A stretch of 64,000 bases of DNA from Diplolepis rosae (GCA_030998225.1 JAPYXD010000581.1:2418001-2482000), one strand, 5' to 3'; positions 48,071-60,030 are shown, numbered from the stretch's first letter. The notes: generated from the sequence alone by a model not told the origin. Numbers and translations: made by a program.

Positions 48071-48730
48071 GGTAGTTGATCCACGAAAATTAATCCACAG
48101 GCAAAAATAGATAATTTTATTATTTTATTATTATTGAAGGGCTATTTTGAAAGAGAAAATATTATTTTACATGAAAAAAATTTGAAACACAGAAAAATAG
48201 TCTTATTAATAAATTTTATTTTTGCCCCAACTTTTTTTCTTATGGCTTCTTACCAAATTTTGAAAAATTATTCGATTTTAATAAATTACAAATCAATTTT
48301 TCAAAAAAAAGATTCCGTACAACTTGACCATTTCCAATTTTCGAAAATGAATAAATTTTTATCAGATTCAGCAATTTTTTTATAAAAATTTCGTTTTTAA
48401 AAATGTTTTTTAATGGTTTTAGCCATTAAAAAATTTATTTTTAAAAATCAGAAACGGTGAAGTTGTGGGAAATCTTTTCTCTGATGAAAAAATGATTCAT
48501 GATTTATTAAAATCGCATAATTTTTAAAAACTTGGTAAGAAGCGATAAAAAAAAGTTGGGTCAAAAATAAAGTTTATTAATAAAATTACTTTTCTGTGTT
48601 TCAAATTTTTTTCATGTAAAATAATCGTTTCTCTTTCAAAATAGCCCTTCAATAATAATATTGCTATTCTTGAAAGAAAATTATCTATTTTTGCCTGAGG
48701 ATTAATTTTCATGGATGAAAACTACCTTAA
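48067..48730. mobile_element. TTAA hairpin element family 4, complete
   Basis: TTAAGGTAGTTGATCC and the complement of GGATGAAAACTACCTTAA bound a body that is one long palindrome ('attgaagggctattttg' and its inverse). Remnants recur at 3419, 62290 and 63850. Confidence 0.8.
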
Positions 48731-51700
48731 TACGAAAGTAGAAGGGTACGCGATTTTCGTTAGAAGATGCAGTTCCAAATGCACTGCAAATTTACTCGTT
48801 GTGAAATCAAAAAGATATTTATATTTTTTATTATACAAGCGAAATGAACATCTGTTTAGAGATAATAAAAATTTATTTAGAGGAAATAAATTTTTTGTTT
48901 AGGTAAAGAACTACTTTTAGCGATTAGAAGTTTTGAGGGATAATCAGTAAAAATATTTTTCCAAATTTAATCCGTTGCGAAATAATATAAGAAAAAAATT
49001 GATGCAAACATGATAAAAAAATAATTTTAGAAAATAAGTGGTAGCGAAAAATTATAGGAATAATTTTTGGGAAATTAATTAATGCAAAAACTAAAAAACT
49101 TAATTTTGTTATAATCATTTATATAATTATTTACCAGTATTGATTATTCTCTGATTACGAAAAGTGATAGAAAATTCATTATAAGATTTCATTATGGGAC
49201 TATAATAATTATCATTTATAACTTTAAGGTGTATGTTTGTTGAAAATTTTTGCTAAAGTTATTATTTTGAAATATGCTATTTTAATGCAGTGGTATGTTT
49301 TTTAAGCTCACGAGTTTTGATACAACTTTGATAGATAGTTAAGTAAATATTTGGTAGAATTCCACATACATAATTTTTCTTCTACAAAGAATAACTTCAT
49401 TAAAATAATAATACGAATTATATAATCAAATGGAATATTAAAATAAGGGTTGAAAAGACCATTAGGATTAAATACCAGTTTGCAAGGGATTATCTATTAA
49501 AATGACAATCAAGAAACTTCCTTAATAGACAAATTGATTTCCTAACTTTGTAAATATTATTTTGTGCAAATAGAAGTAAGTTTTTAATGACTACATACAT
49601 AGGTAATTAACCTAATTGTCTCTATACTTTAGTCTCTCTTCCTCATTCATTATCCTTTATCCACTCAAAAATTACAAAACTTCATTTTTATATTTCTCAT
49701 ATTACTTTAAACTATTTCCTCAACAGAATTTGCAATATCTTTTTTCATTTCATGGTACAATTTATTAACCAAATTAATCTAAAAATAAAACCTACAAATC
49801 CGGATAAATTATTTGAACAATTGAAATTTTTACCAGTACCTTCAATTTTCTCTCAATTTTTCAATTTCCATTATCATTCTACCTCCTTTCAAAAAAAACA
49901 AAAACAAACAAAATAGCCCCACCAGTATTGCTACCCTTGTTTTCAGTTGGATCACTGCCAGTCTGCAATTTCGGCGACTCGATTAAATGCAAAAGCTCGC
50001 CATGAAAATGCATCCGTTCGCGGTCGCGTCTGCCTTCCCTTCCTTTCATTTCGCTAATGATTGGCTGCGATTTGGCAGCTAAAAATACAATCAGTTCTCG
50101 TGAAAAACACGTTAAAAACAAAGCAGTCGTTGTCGGCAATTCTGTAGTGTGGCCAGTATATTGGAATTGAAGCCGCGAAAGTAGTGCTCACTAAAAGAGG
50201 GTGGGGGAAGGGGGGTTGAAACAAAGGGTGTAAAAGGCAGGGGATCACAAATGTGGTTTCAAACCACCGGTCTATGGGAATTTGTTGTCCGTTATGTGGT
50301 AGACTGAGGATGGGTAAGGAGGATGGTGGTACTTGCACATTGGAGACACCAACGTGAGGGGTGGAAACGAGGTATTAGGGGGTGTAAAGGGGGAAAGGGG
50401 ATAAGGGGGATGAGCGAATTCGTGAGCATTAAACATGGTGGCTCGCGCACTGGTTGCGCAGTAGCTGGGCGTTACGGGCCAGCACCATCGACCAGGGAAC
50501 TAACTATAACTATACCCGACTACCCCTAGCCACCCCTCGTCATATTCAGTTTCATCACCCTCTTACCCCTTCGCATAAGAGCGCCTGCTTTTCGTTGATG
50601 TTTCTCTATTTTTAACAAAGTTCAGAAAGCTGAAGTCTGTAGGAAAGTTTGAAATTTTCTTCTAATTTGGTAGAAATTCATCCGAGCCGTAAAGTCTTCA
50701 GTATTTGAATTTTGTTCAATTTTAAAATTCTATTCAGAATTGGTCTTATATTTATTTCATGCATAATATCGCTTTCCTTGTCATGCGTTCCGTCTTTCTT
50801 CTATGCGGAGTACAAACGGTGGACATTGTAGCTGCCACAATGTTTATCCAACTGCAACAAAAAAATTCAGTGATCTAATAAACATCAATGAATATCAGGT
50901 GAGGTAGCGGATTTTAGAAATTTTGGTCTGCTGCTGAATAGTAAACTTTTTGATAAAATGCGTTTTTTCCCGATGTTTTAATTTATTTATTAATTTATGA
51001 ATAAAAATATATTTATTATATTTGGAAACTGTCACGAGACCGGATAAAGAATATATTTATTAAGATCCCATAAAAATTTCAGAACAATCGGATGGAAATT
51101 CTATGAGTTTTCGGCTCTCAGGGGTGGTGTAACCCCTTAATGAATTTTAATTTTTGAAAATTGCACCCTTATTGCATTTAGGAAAATATTTGGTTGATTC
51201 AAACAAAATTTAGTTAGCTCAAAAAAATAATTTGCTTATAGAGTTGACCGAATTTTTGATTGAGTCAATTTGATTGTGTCATTTGATCACTCTATACAAC
51301 CACAGATGATTTTTTTGGATATGATTTCGTTCAATATTCCTGTAATTTTCCAAGTTGGTTCTTAAAATTCTTTTTCCCACGAGTACCCGATTACAGAATA
51401 ATTGTAAAAAAAGGTATTATACATTAGATTAGACTATTAGATCTACCCCGACGCGATGGGACGCGTCCATTGTGGAGTGGCACTCGCAGGCGGAAGTCTC
51501 GTGCGATTAAACGGGGACAACGAACCTGGCCTCATAAAATATCCAAAGATCCAGTCGACGCCACGGGCCGATGTTATAATGCTGCATAATGGTTCCTGAT
51601 GTACTTAGGGGGTGCTGGATTGCCAGACCTATAACCAGAAGAACGATGTACTTTGAAGGTTGAAAAAGCCGTAGACCTACGCCAGAAAGCGAAGGCAGGA

Positions 51701-52445
51701 GGAAGGGTGGGTCAGGGTGGACCAGGGTGGACCACAACGGGCGAGGCACTAGTAACGAGTATTTGCTAGCCAGCTCGATGCATAGTTAATGATTTGTCAA
51801 CTGAACCCCCTACTAGACTATGTCGGACCTGACTAGGCCATACATTATAACTGTCCATACATCGGGTGACCAGAAACACCCGTCACGTGCTCGTTCGATC
51901 GTGTGCGTACAGATAACGCACAATTATGCTTGTACGTGCGTACATCCTCAAATAGAGATCGGTACATAAATACACACGCACGAAGCACGTTGCCAAAATA
52001 CCTATGCTGCTTTCCGCTTTGAGCCGCGATCAAAGTGTTGCGTTTACTTTCGTGCTTGTATTTGCGCTCGTCGAATCGACCGATCTGCGGAAATGGCAAA
52101 TTCGGGGCTGAATTGAAAAAAGGGAAGGGAAAGGGGGTGAAGCACCACCGACAGAATGAAAAACGATATCGCATTTCAATTTACACTTGGCGCCTCCAAC
52201 GGGCGTTGTTGCTGCATTTGAAATCCGGTCAGGAAACGATTCGACCAAATTATTTCCTTTCGGAAGGTCGTGGGTATTTTTCTGAAACTGATGAAACGAC
52301 AGGCAATTAATCGAAATTGGTCAGTCTTTTTGGGATTGGACTATTTATTTCCAGGTAGAGTCAATTTTGAAGTGAAATTCTTATAAAGAAGATTATTTTT
52401 TATATCGGGGCTTTTAAAGAGTTTGGGCTTTAAAATGGGTACATA
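48731..52445. other. Gene-poor region with GC-richer islets
   Basis: AT-rich to about 49900. GC-richer, purine-rich or CpG-bearing unique islets follow at about 49980-50560 and 51430-52330. At 51123-51145 'ggtggtgtaaccccttaa' resembles a lone right end of TTAA family 2. No gene is recognised. Confidence 0.35.
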
Positions 52446-52469
52446 CGAGGACTGTTCAATAAGTCCGTG

Positions 52470-52873
52470 ACTTTGAAATGAAGAACACTTTTTATAGCAG
52501 AAATTCCAATTTCTTTTTCAACATAGTCCCCTCTTAACTGTATACATTTATTATAGCGGTACTCAAGCTTCTTTATGCCCTCTAAAAAGTAATTTATATC
52601 AAACCCCTTAAAATACTCATTTGTCGCAGCAATGATCTCTTTGTTCGATGAAAATCATTTACCTCCAAGTCAAGTTTTCATGTTAGGAAACAAAGAATAA
52701 TCGGAAGGAGACAAATCTGGGGAATAAGGTGGATGAGGAAGTATTTCGTTGCGTAAATCGAATAATTTGGCCGCTACAATGGCACTCGTGTGAGCTGGTG
52801 GATTGTCGTGGTGGAAAAGCACATTTTTTCTAATGATGAGGCATAATACTCTCCTGTAATAGTTTTTATGTGC
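52470..52873 (-). pseudogene. mariner 2 transposase, C-terminal part
   Basis: On the minus strand: KTITGEYYA, then after a frameshift the second catalytic motif HHDNPPAH, then SPDLSPSDY with the third catalytic Asp kept, and a C-terminus EGIKKLEYRYNKCIQLRGDY. Stops and frameshifts interrupt it. It is a dead irritans-like copy. Confidence 0.85.
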
Positions 52874-52875
52874 AT

Positions 52876-54208
52876 CCGGCGCATAAACGCGTTTTTACGC
52901 TACAGCTGAGAGTAGCGTAATGTTGCGTATGACGATACAGAGGAACATAATGTAAAAAATGAACTGCGCATGCGCCTATTACGTTACAGCGGAGCGTAAT
53001 CTTGTTATTCTTCTTCGTACAGCGTTGGAACCGTACACGGAGAAACTTTTTATATCAATTTTTACTGTAGTATTTTTCTATTTAGGGTAAAACGTATCAC
53101 TTTGAGAATTTGTGTTAGTAAAAATACTAAACTTTATAATAATGATATGATACTTTAGTATAAACTATAGTAAAATTTGCTATGAACTATGCTGAAGTTT
53201 CATATCATTATTATAAAGTTTAGTATTTTTACTAACAAAAATTCTCGAAGTGATACGTTTTTCCCTAAATTGAAAAATACTATAGTAAAAATTGATATAA
53301 AAAGTTTCTCCGGGCACTAACAAAGCCTTGTACATTTGAACTGCGCATGCATCTATTACAATACGCTACTACTACACAAGATCGAGAAAATCAAAATGGC
53401 CGGAAGTATTCGCGAAATGTCAAGTGAAATGGGCGATAATCACGGCAATTTCGACCTTTTCAGATTAGATTCGAGTGTACGCATAAAATAGTATATTACG
53501 TGCCTAGGCGCACAATGAGGGTTATTGCGTGACGAGCGACAATGCTTGCAGGAGATCGAAGCCGAGGCGCGATCAGTCCTGCGAGCATTGTCGCGAGTCT
53601 CGTAATTACCCGAATTGTGTGCATTGGCACGTATTCTATTTTATGTGACTTCGGTGCGGATACGCGTTTTTATGCGTACACTCGAATCTAATCTAGTATT
53701 GTAGTTGTTTGCGGCGCTAGTCATTATACTTGATATTTCGCGACTAGTCGCAGCCATTTTGATTTTATCGATCTTGTGTAGTAGTAGCTTGTTGCAATAG
53801 AGCATGTGCAATTCCAATGTACAAGGCTTTGTCAGTAGGGTGCTAACGCTTTACGAAGAAGAAGAAGAATAAGAAGAAGATTCTGCTCCGCTGTAAGACT
53901 ATATGCGCATGCGCAGTTCCATTTTTACATTATATTCCTCTGTAACGGAATACACAACATTCCGTTACTCTCAGCTGTAACGGCAAAACGAGTTTCCGCG
54001 CCGGAGGCACATAAACTCGTATATGCGCCGAAGTTACATAAAATAGAATATGTGCCAATGCACACAATTCGGGTAAGTACGAGACTCGCTTAAAATGCTC
54101 GCAGGACTGATCGCGCCTCGGCTTCGATCTCCTGCGAGCATTGTCGCTCGTCGCGTAATAGCCCACATTATGGGCCTAGGCACATAATATACTATTCTTT
54201 TCTGTAGG
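52876..54208. mobile_element. Inverted-repeat element inserted in mariner 2
   Basis: It lies exactly between codons of the transposase (IDYLQK and KTITGEYY). The arms 'cagctgagagtagcgtaatg' and the complement of 'cattccgttactctcagctg' are inverted. A ~170-bp block at 53488-53660 recurs inverted at 54030-54196 ('ggagatcgaagccgaggcgc'). It is CpG-rich with repeated TGCGCATGCGC. The superfamily is not recognised and no protein frame is visible. Confidence 0.7.
53036..53314. mobile_element. CAC-terminal MITE nested in the inserted element
   Basis: CACGGAGAAACTTTTTATATC-type ends (complement CCCGGAGAAAC) bound a 279-bp palindrome. The opposite arm of the host element (near 53840) shows the site without it. 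Confidence 0.75.
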
Positions 54209-54881
54209 TAATCGATTGATATTATAACATGTGAGTGCCAAAAAATTGTGGCCCTGACCTTATCGGCTGATGGAACCGCCTTCGCTTTTTTCGGCGCAGA
54301 TTCGCCAGAGCCAGTCCACATTTTCGACTGATTTTTTGTTTCTGACGTATAATAATGAATCCACGTTTCATCAAGAGTTACATAACGTAGCAAAAATCCC
54401 TTTGAATTACGTTGGAACATGCCCAAACACTGCTCAGACGCAACCACACTAAACCGCTTTTGTGATCGGCTGATGTGAGCAAACGCGGCACCCATCTTGC
54501 AGACAGCTTCCTCATGCCCAAACATTCATGTAAAATATCCCATACGCGTTCCACTGAAATGTTTACAGTCTCACTAAACTCACGCACTTTCAATCAACGA
54601 TCGTTTAGTACGATGTCGTGGATTTTATCGACCATTTCTTGAGAAGTCACCTCTTTTGGGCAGCCAGAAAGCTCAACATCACTTGTGCTAATACGGCCAT
54701 AACGAAGTTCAGTGAACCACTTATGAACCATACCATGCGATGGAACAGATTTCTTATAATATTTTGCGAGATTTTCTTCAGCTTCTTTGATTGATTTTCC
54801 TCGTAGAAAATAATGTTTATACAACACAAGCATGTTTTTCTCGCTTTTTGACGCTTGTTTTGCGGGCATAAAGTTTGTCAT
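54203..54881 (-). pseudogene. mariner 2 transposase, N-terminal part
   Basis: The minus-strand frame opens MTNFMPAKQASKSEKNM, then YKHYFLRGKSIKEAEENLAK, then VHKWFTELRYGR. A TGA at 54594-54596 breaks it before LKVREF; the frame continues through KLSARWVPRLLT. A frameshift near 54450 precedes RYVTLDETWIHYY, which holds the first catalytic Asp, and the frame ends at the insertion after IDYLQK. Confidence 0.88.
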
Positions 54882-55026
54882 TTAAGCCCTAGGGCATAAA
54901 TAGGGATGGAGTGCTTTAAAGTAGTCATTTAAGCACCCCCCACTCCCTATTTACGCCCGCAGGACTTAAATAACAAACTTTACGCCCGTAAAACACACGT
55001 CAAAAAGCGAGAAAAACATGATTTTG
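54832..55026. repeat. Fold-back palindrome at the mariner 2 start codon
   Basis: 'gtttttctcgctttttgacg' (54834) is mirrored by 'cgtcaaaaagcgagaaaaac' (54999-55018), so the first ~15 codons of mariner 2 exist as an inverted duplicate. The inner arms are 'ataaatagggatggagtgct' and 'cccccactccctatttacgc'. Confidence 0.75.
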
Positions 55027-55675
55027 TTGCATAAAGTTCCGTATACTACAATTTTTATCTCACACAGTTTCGGATAAAACATATATTTTTTGCTTCAATT
55101 CCAAAAAATGCGATTAAAATTCAAAAATTCCATTTTTTAGACAAAATATGTGAGATACAAAAAAAACGTTTATATGGAAAATGATTTGCCTAAATGAGGT
55201 CTAAAAATTCTCATTGAGACATTTCTCGACGGGATGTATATTTTATGTTTTAATTTTAAGTATTGAAAAAATTCCAATTTTTATCCTAAATATATGTGAT
55301 ATGTTTATTAGAAAGTTACTGAAATGAATACAGAAAATCGAGCGCGAAGCGCGAGTGTCATGTTGAGAATGTGTTCCTTAAGGCTGATAAAGCCTTAAGT
55401 AAATTGAATTTCCTGTTTCACTTAAACTTAAAAACAATTTTAGTGACTTTGAGAAAATATGTAATTCACATCATCTGTAATATTATAAAATTGGTTTGAG
55501 CTTCAGTATCAAATTATAAGAAATAAACTTAAATGTATGCGAAGAGCTTAAGACCGAGCGTTAAGCGCATTGTCCATAAAAAACGGAGCGCGAAACGCGA
55601 CGATCAAATTGCCCGTCCTAGGCGCTTAAACTTGCGAACGAAGCGAGTTGCGCACGAGATTTTTCCCATGGTTTT
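55027..55675. repeat. Composite repeat R, copy B
   Basis: It matches copies A and C, including the hairpin CTTAAGGC/GCCTTAAG (about 55378-55400) and decayed GCGAAGC palindromes. It interrupts mariner 2. Confidence 0.75.
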
Positions 55676-55848
55676 GTTTTAACAATGAAAAACTAAATTC
55701 AACGGGCTGTAAAAATTTTTCTAACCAACGTACTGACTTGAAACTTTGTATACGCACTGATATTAGATGGTATTCTCTTAGAGTAGTAACATATTTACGA
55801 TAACAGCACCATCTTTCGAGAAGTCATGGACTTATTGAAGAGCCCTCG

Positions 55849-57390
55849 CATTTGGATTTCAGGCAGTTGTGATGAAGATTGCAATGTTAATTTCTTCAAA
55901 TGATTATTATAATTGTGTATTGCTTTCGTTGAATAAATGCGAAACGAATTTTCTGAGAATTCATAAACATAGATTGTTTAGTGTTTAAAATTTTTTTTTC
56001 ATTATATTTCAATTTGAACGTAATCAATATCTACTGTTAATGTGAAGAAAAGGCAGTTAGAAAATTAGGGCTCGATGCAATTTCAATAATGCTGTCTTTT
56101 AAATTTCCAAATGGAGTAAAATACCCCTTGAGTTATAGAAATATACAGATAATTTAAAAATTTTTGTGAAAATTTAATAATTATTTCAATGCAAAGACTA
56201 TCCTAGCAGTAAAACATAAAAATACCATTAGTAAAATAAAAAATCAATTTTTGTCTGAACAGCTTTGAATTTTGAAAAACTGTAAATTTTCGATAACTTT
56301 AAATTAGTAATATTTTAATTTTCTGAAAAGATTTAATCATCTTAATTAATCTGAGAATACAGTTTTCAATTTTGAATCAGTTCAAATTTCATAAAAGCCT
56401 TTCCTTAATTCTATAAAGTAAAAGCATAAAAATATGGAATTTATTCTCTGATCTTCACGAGGGTCGATTAACTGGGTTTTGTGGCCATAATGATCAACTC
56501 GGTTATTGGAAAAGGACTTGTGGTTTTTTCCCTAAGTTCTCCTTTAACCCGAGAAATGAAGGAAGTTATAGAAAGGGTTGTGGTCTTGTTCACGACCTCG
56601 ACCGCAAACCCAAAGAACCGAAAATAAGTGGTCGGAAGGTTGAATGATTAATAATTAATTTTCTTTCAATCTAATTTAATCGTAATTGTTAGATTCTTAA
56701 ATGAATTAAGTTTAAATTAATTATCAAAAATGAATTTTGAGCCGCACTCTTTAACAATTTTATTTGTCTAAAGAAATGGTGTTGGTTAAACAAAATGAAA
56801 GGAAAAGGAAGAAGAGAATCTCGGCATTGTAGAATAATTTATGCCCTTTTTATGTACCGCTATAGGCAGCCTGTTTGCATATTTGCATCAACATTCTCTG
56901 AAGTATGTACTTTTGTGATGTTAGCGTTAGTATGCTATTCATTAAATGTAACAAGAGTCGATAGAGTGGTGCGCAGTGGTTAGGGGCGGTAGACAATCTC
57001 CAAATATTTGCGAGGCCAAATATCTTACCTAAACAGTAGTGCCATGACGAGCTTCTATCAGTCACTCTTGTCCCAGTTTCAGAGTATCTCGCGAATCGAC
57101 TATTCTCCATAATTATCCTCACAAATAGGCCACAAATTGAACACCCATTTTCCAACATTCCTCCTCAACTTCATCCATTTTTCTTCCTTGATAAGTCACA
57201 GCACCAAATATTCACAATCAATTGAGACGCCCTGAAAAATATGGAGAATTAGGTATATAGTTTTATAGCACCAAATATGAATTATAATTTTTAAATATTT
57301 CAATTTACTCCTAATATTTATAAGTATTCTTTGTTCTATGCAAATTTAACTAACGCATAATATGAGAAATATATTTTATTCGCACCTCCA
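55849..57390. other. Intergenic sequence, no feature recognised
   Basis: AT-rich with a GC-richer patch near 56450-56640; no gene or paired repeat seen. Confidence 0.4.
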
Positions 57391-57754
57391 CACTGAAAAA
57401 AATGGTTTTAATGTTGTAGCTATAAATATATTGCTGAAGAAATATAGCTGAATTAGCAATACTTTTCAGGTTGAACAGTAAACTATATATCTGAGATACA
57501 TAAACCATCTATCTCTTGCAGACAGAAAATTTAAAAGACAAATCTGGCACCATTTGCTATATCGTCTGGCTGTAATGTCTAAATAACATAGCAGCAAGAA
57601 AATTTGTACCCCACAACTGTACGGTTATAGCTACCGTGCGTAATCGCGCATGACACTCGTCGCTCGCGCCCCCCCCCCCAAGGCTCCAACAAGACTCAAA
57701 AGAGCAACGCCGGCCGGTATTTTCAACGTGGTGAAAGTGTTAAGAGTGTAATCA

Positions 57755-58416
57755 ATGGAAAATTCAAGCCCACTTTTTAAAATTGAGGACGTATTGGAGG
57801 CTTGGAATCTCCAACAATATGTTGAAATTTTTCAAGGTAAGTAGTCAAGTATTTTGAATGTTTGAAAAATATTCGCTCTAAAGTTCCTTAGGGGCATGCT
57901 GTATTAACCTGAAATTATTCTTTTAACTTTTTTTCGACATTCTCACGTCCGTACAGAATAAAAGATATCAAGTTAAAACTCTTGGAGCTAGATTAAATAA
58001 AAGGTACTAAGGAACGTCTGTCTACATCTAAATGTTTTAAATTAAAAACAAATTTTTCGAAAAAATGTTTTGGAAATTATAAACATTTGGATGTAGACTG
58101 ACGTTCTTTAGTACTTTTTATTTAATCTAGTTCCTACAGTTTTAACTTGATATCTTATTTCGTGTAGATGTAAGAATGGCGAAAAAAAGTAGAAAAAGAA
58201 ATTTTGGGGTTAATAGAGTATGTTCTTGCCTTAGAAAGAAAATTTCAAAAAACACCTCTAATTTCTAACCTCTAAACCTGATTTCCGAGCTTTTTCAATA
58301 TTTCAGCAGAATACATTACTTTAGATACACTCAGTGAATTAGTGTCAAATAAATCAATAAATATATATAAATATAGCACCTATATATTTTCAGCATCCTA
58401 CCTAGAAAGTCTGTAA
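57755..58416 (+). CDS. SAM-domain-like two-exon frame inside CAC element
   Basis: Exon 1 (57755-57836) reads MENSSPLFKIEDVLEAWNLQ then QYVEIFQ, up to a strong donor (g|gtaagt). Exon 2 (58307-58416, after tttcag) joins in phase as AEYITLDTLSELVSNKSIN and ends at TAA 58414-58416. The W-x-L-x2-Y-x3-F pattern followed by I-x-L-x2-L-x2-L fits the first half of a sterile alpha motif, a protein-interaction domain. The later part of exon 2 is low complexity, so the rest of the domain is missing or lies in an exon I cannot see. Transcription is unproven. Confidence 0.5.
57886..58234. mobile_element. Hairpin MITE in the SAM-like intron
   Basis: 'ccttaggggcatgctgtatt' and the complement of 'agagtatgttcttgccttag' are its ends; the inner arms share 'ctagattaaataaaaggtac'. 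It resembles TTAA family 1 with TTAG at the edges. Confidence 0.6.
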
Positions 58417-58855
58417 AGTGCAACTATACAAGTATTCTTCACCTAGAATATCCAGTTAAACCTGATTAGGTGTGACATCTAGGTAACTCCATTCTTGTTT
58501 AGGAATAGAAGTATAGATATGAGAGCTAAATTTTTCAGTTAACCCAGCTATATTTTTCCAGATAGAAAATTTATGTACCACAGCTAAATATTTAAGAGTT
58601 ACGAAATCCAGCGATACCTTTTGGGTGCGAAAGCTATTAAAATTCTTTGAGATACACCTAAACATTTTTTTCAGTGCAGGACTCGCGTTGCTTCTAACTT
58701 AAAATTCAACTTATTTATAGGATGAGAAATATTCTCTGCTTCTGGAATTATTCAGGTTCAAAATCTCAAATAGAGGAAAATGGTTGCAGCTGGAGTGCCG
58801 GGGTTTCATCTAAAAAAAAATTTTACGATACAGAAAATTAATAAAGATATATATT

Positions 58856-59773
58856 TACCCGTGTGGAAATCGAACCCGAAAACTGATCGAGATCCGGATG
58901 GATAACCCTAGTTGTAACCGGGAACCGGTCGGGCTATCCGACCAGGAACCCGCCAGAAACGTCACGCCGGTTTGGTTATGTATCAGATCCCACCTATAGG
59001 ATTACCCTGTAGAAAATTACATTAGTTATATATATAACCTTTTATAGTATATATGAACTTGAACACTCTGAGAGTTAAAGGCATGTGATACTTGGTAAAT
59101 TAGCAAATTTTATTGATTTTAAGTTTCTACATGTTTGTGTCCAAAACACATGTAGAAAGTGGACCAAGTTGTTCACATAAACTTGCTACTTTTCTCAAGT
59201 ATCATATGCCTTTAAGGAAAACTACTGCGTAACATCTTTGAAAATTTAAAAAAAATTTTTAAACGTCATATAGGTTCACCCTGGCGAAAGTTCCGGATTG
59301 AAATTCATTTCGAATCAATCCGCACTATTCCGAACCATTCCGGAATCTGATACCGAAGTAAACCAAGTTATTCCGAATGACTCCAAAGCAAATTTTGAAT
59401 CTGAATCAACTTAAAGCCAATTCAAAATCAATCCGAACAAGTCCGAAATTTCAATTCGATGAATCCGGTCAATTTCGGATTCATTCGGATTGAAAGTTTG
59501 GACTGATTCGGATTGGTCGGATTCATTCGTATTAAGAGTTCGGATTGATTTTAAATCGGCCTCTGATTGATACGGATTAAAACTTGCTTTGGATTTATTC
59601 GGAATAAGTCGGATTGGTTCAGAAACAGATTTCTTCACCCGGTCCGGTCACGAGTCAACCCAGACGATTCCCATCCAGTTCCTGACCATGCAATACAGCC
59701 CGAGTTTGCTCGGCAGGGATCCAGCCAGAAACCTTTTGTAATGGGGCTAACTGGGGCAATTTCCACACGGGTA
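58856..59773. mobile_element. Element with TACCCGTGTGGAAAT ends
   Basis: TACCCGTGTGGAAAT at 58856 and its complement ending at 59773 bound 918 bp. It contains a TTAA MITE (59075-59215) and a degenerate palindrome (59280-59645) built from 'ccgaatcaatccgaa'-type and 'ttcggattcattcgg'-type words. The superfamily is unknown. Confidence 0.65.
59075..59215. mobile_element. TTAA MITE family 1, 141 bp
   Basis: TTAAAGGCATGTGATACTT to the complement of AAGTATCATATGCCTTTAA; inner hairpin 'acatgtttgtgtccaaaac / acacatgt'. Confidence 0.85.
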
Positions 59774-59805
59774 TTCTAAATGAAAAATAAACTAAAAAAT
59801 GTATG

Positions 59806-59900
59806 TCGTATTAGATTGGCTTTATGGTCATAAATAGGAAACTGTATGTCAATCAGATGTTTCGGCTCTGATTCGAGTCCTCATCAGTGATTTATTTTGA
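59806..59900 (-). repeat. Solo end of the hammerhead repeat
   Basis: 'ttggctttatggtca' is followed by the ribozyme-like motif and 'tttattttgaatctaaaaa'. Only one end of the family is present. Confidence 0.65.
59851..59892 (-). ncRNA. Hammerhead-ribozyme-like motif, copy 6
   Basis: Minus strand: AATCA, CTGATGA, helix II (GACTC/GAGCC, imperfect), GAAACATC, TGATT. Helix I is a perfect AATCA/TGATT, covarying with TCTCA/TGAGG of copy 3. Confidence 0.55.
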
Positions 59901-59958
59901 ATCTAAAAAATACAGAAAACGAATTGAAGAAATTTTTCTGTGAAAAAAGGAACGCTTC

Positions 59959-60030
59959 CACTCCGCTGGGTATCGAGCCCAGGTCCTTTCGATTGCCGGT
60001 CGAATGCTCTGTCATCTGAGCTACGGAGGT
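59959..60030 (-). ncRNA. tRNA-like unit (SINE head or tRNA pseudogene)
   Basis: 72 nt on the minus strand fold as a tRNA: 5-bp acceptor core CTCCG/CGGAG, D stem GCTC/GAGC, anticodon stem TTCGA/TCGAA with loop CCGGCAA, T stem CTGGG/CCCAG with loop CTCGATA. A T6 run follows. C at position 33 argues against a working tRNA. It is the relative of the split copy at 42777-45161. Confidence 0.65.

Larger units (their letters stand above)
52446..55848 (-). mobile_element. Second mariner, split by two insertions
   Basis: The ends CGAGGACTGTTCAATAAGTC (52446) and complement CGAGGGCTCTTCAATAAGTC (55848) are inverted; TA precedes the left end, CA follows the right. The body is interrupted by an inverted-repeat element at about 52876-54208 and by composite repeat R at about 55027-55675. 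The remaining mariner sequence is about 1.3 kb. Confidence 0.85.
57391..58676 (+). mobile_element. CAC-terminal element carrying SAM-like exons
   Basis: The ends CACTGAAAAAAATG are perfect inverted repeats, with CA on both sides (57389-57390, 58677-58678). The 1286-bp body has a CpG-rich promoter-like stretch before a two-exon frame and a nested hairpin in its intron. Confidence 0.78.

Noticed and set aside
59280..59645. A repeated binding-site cluster (CCGAA/TTCGG words)
   Set aside because: The words form two inverted arms inside a TIR-bounded element, so it is better explained as a decayed palindrome.
59959..60030. A functional tRNA-Ala(GGC)
   Set aside because: The fold is good, but C33 and only five acceptor pairs argue for a SINE head or pseudogene.
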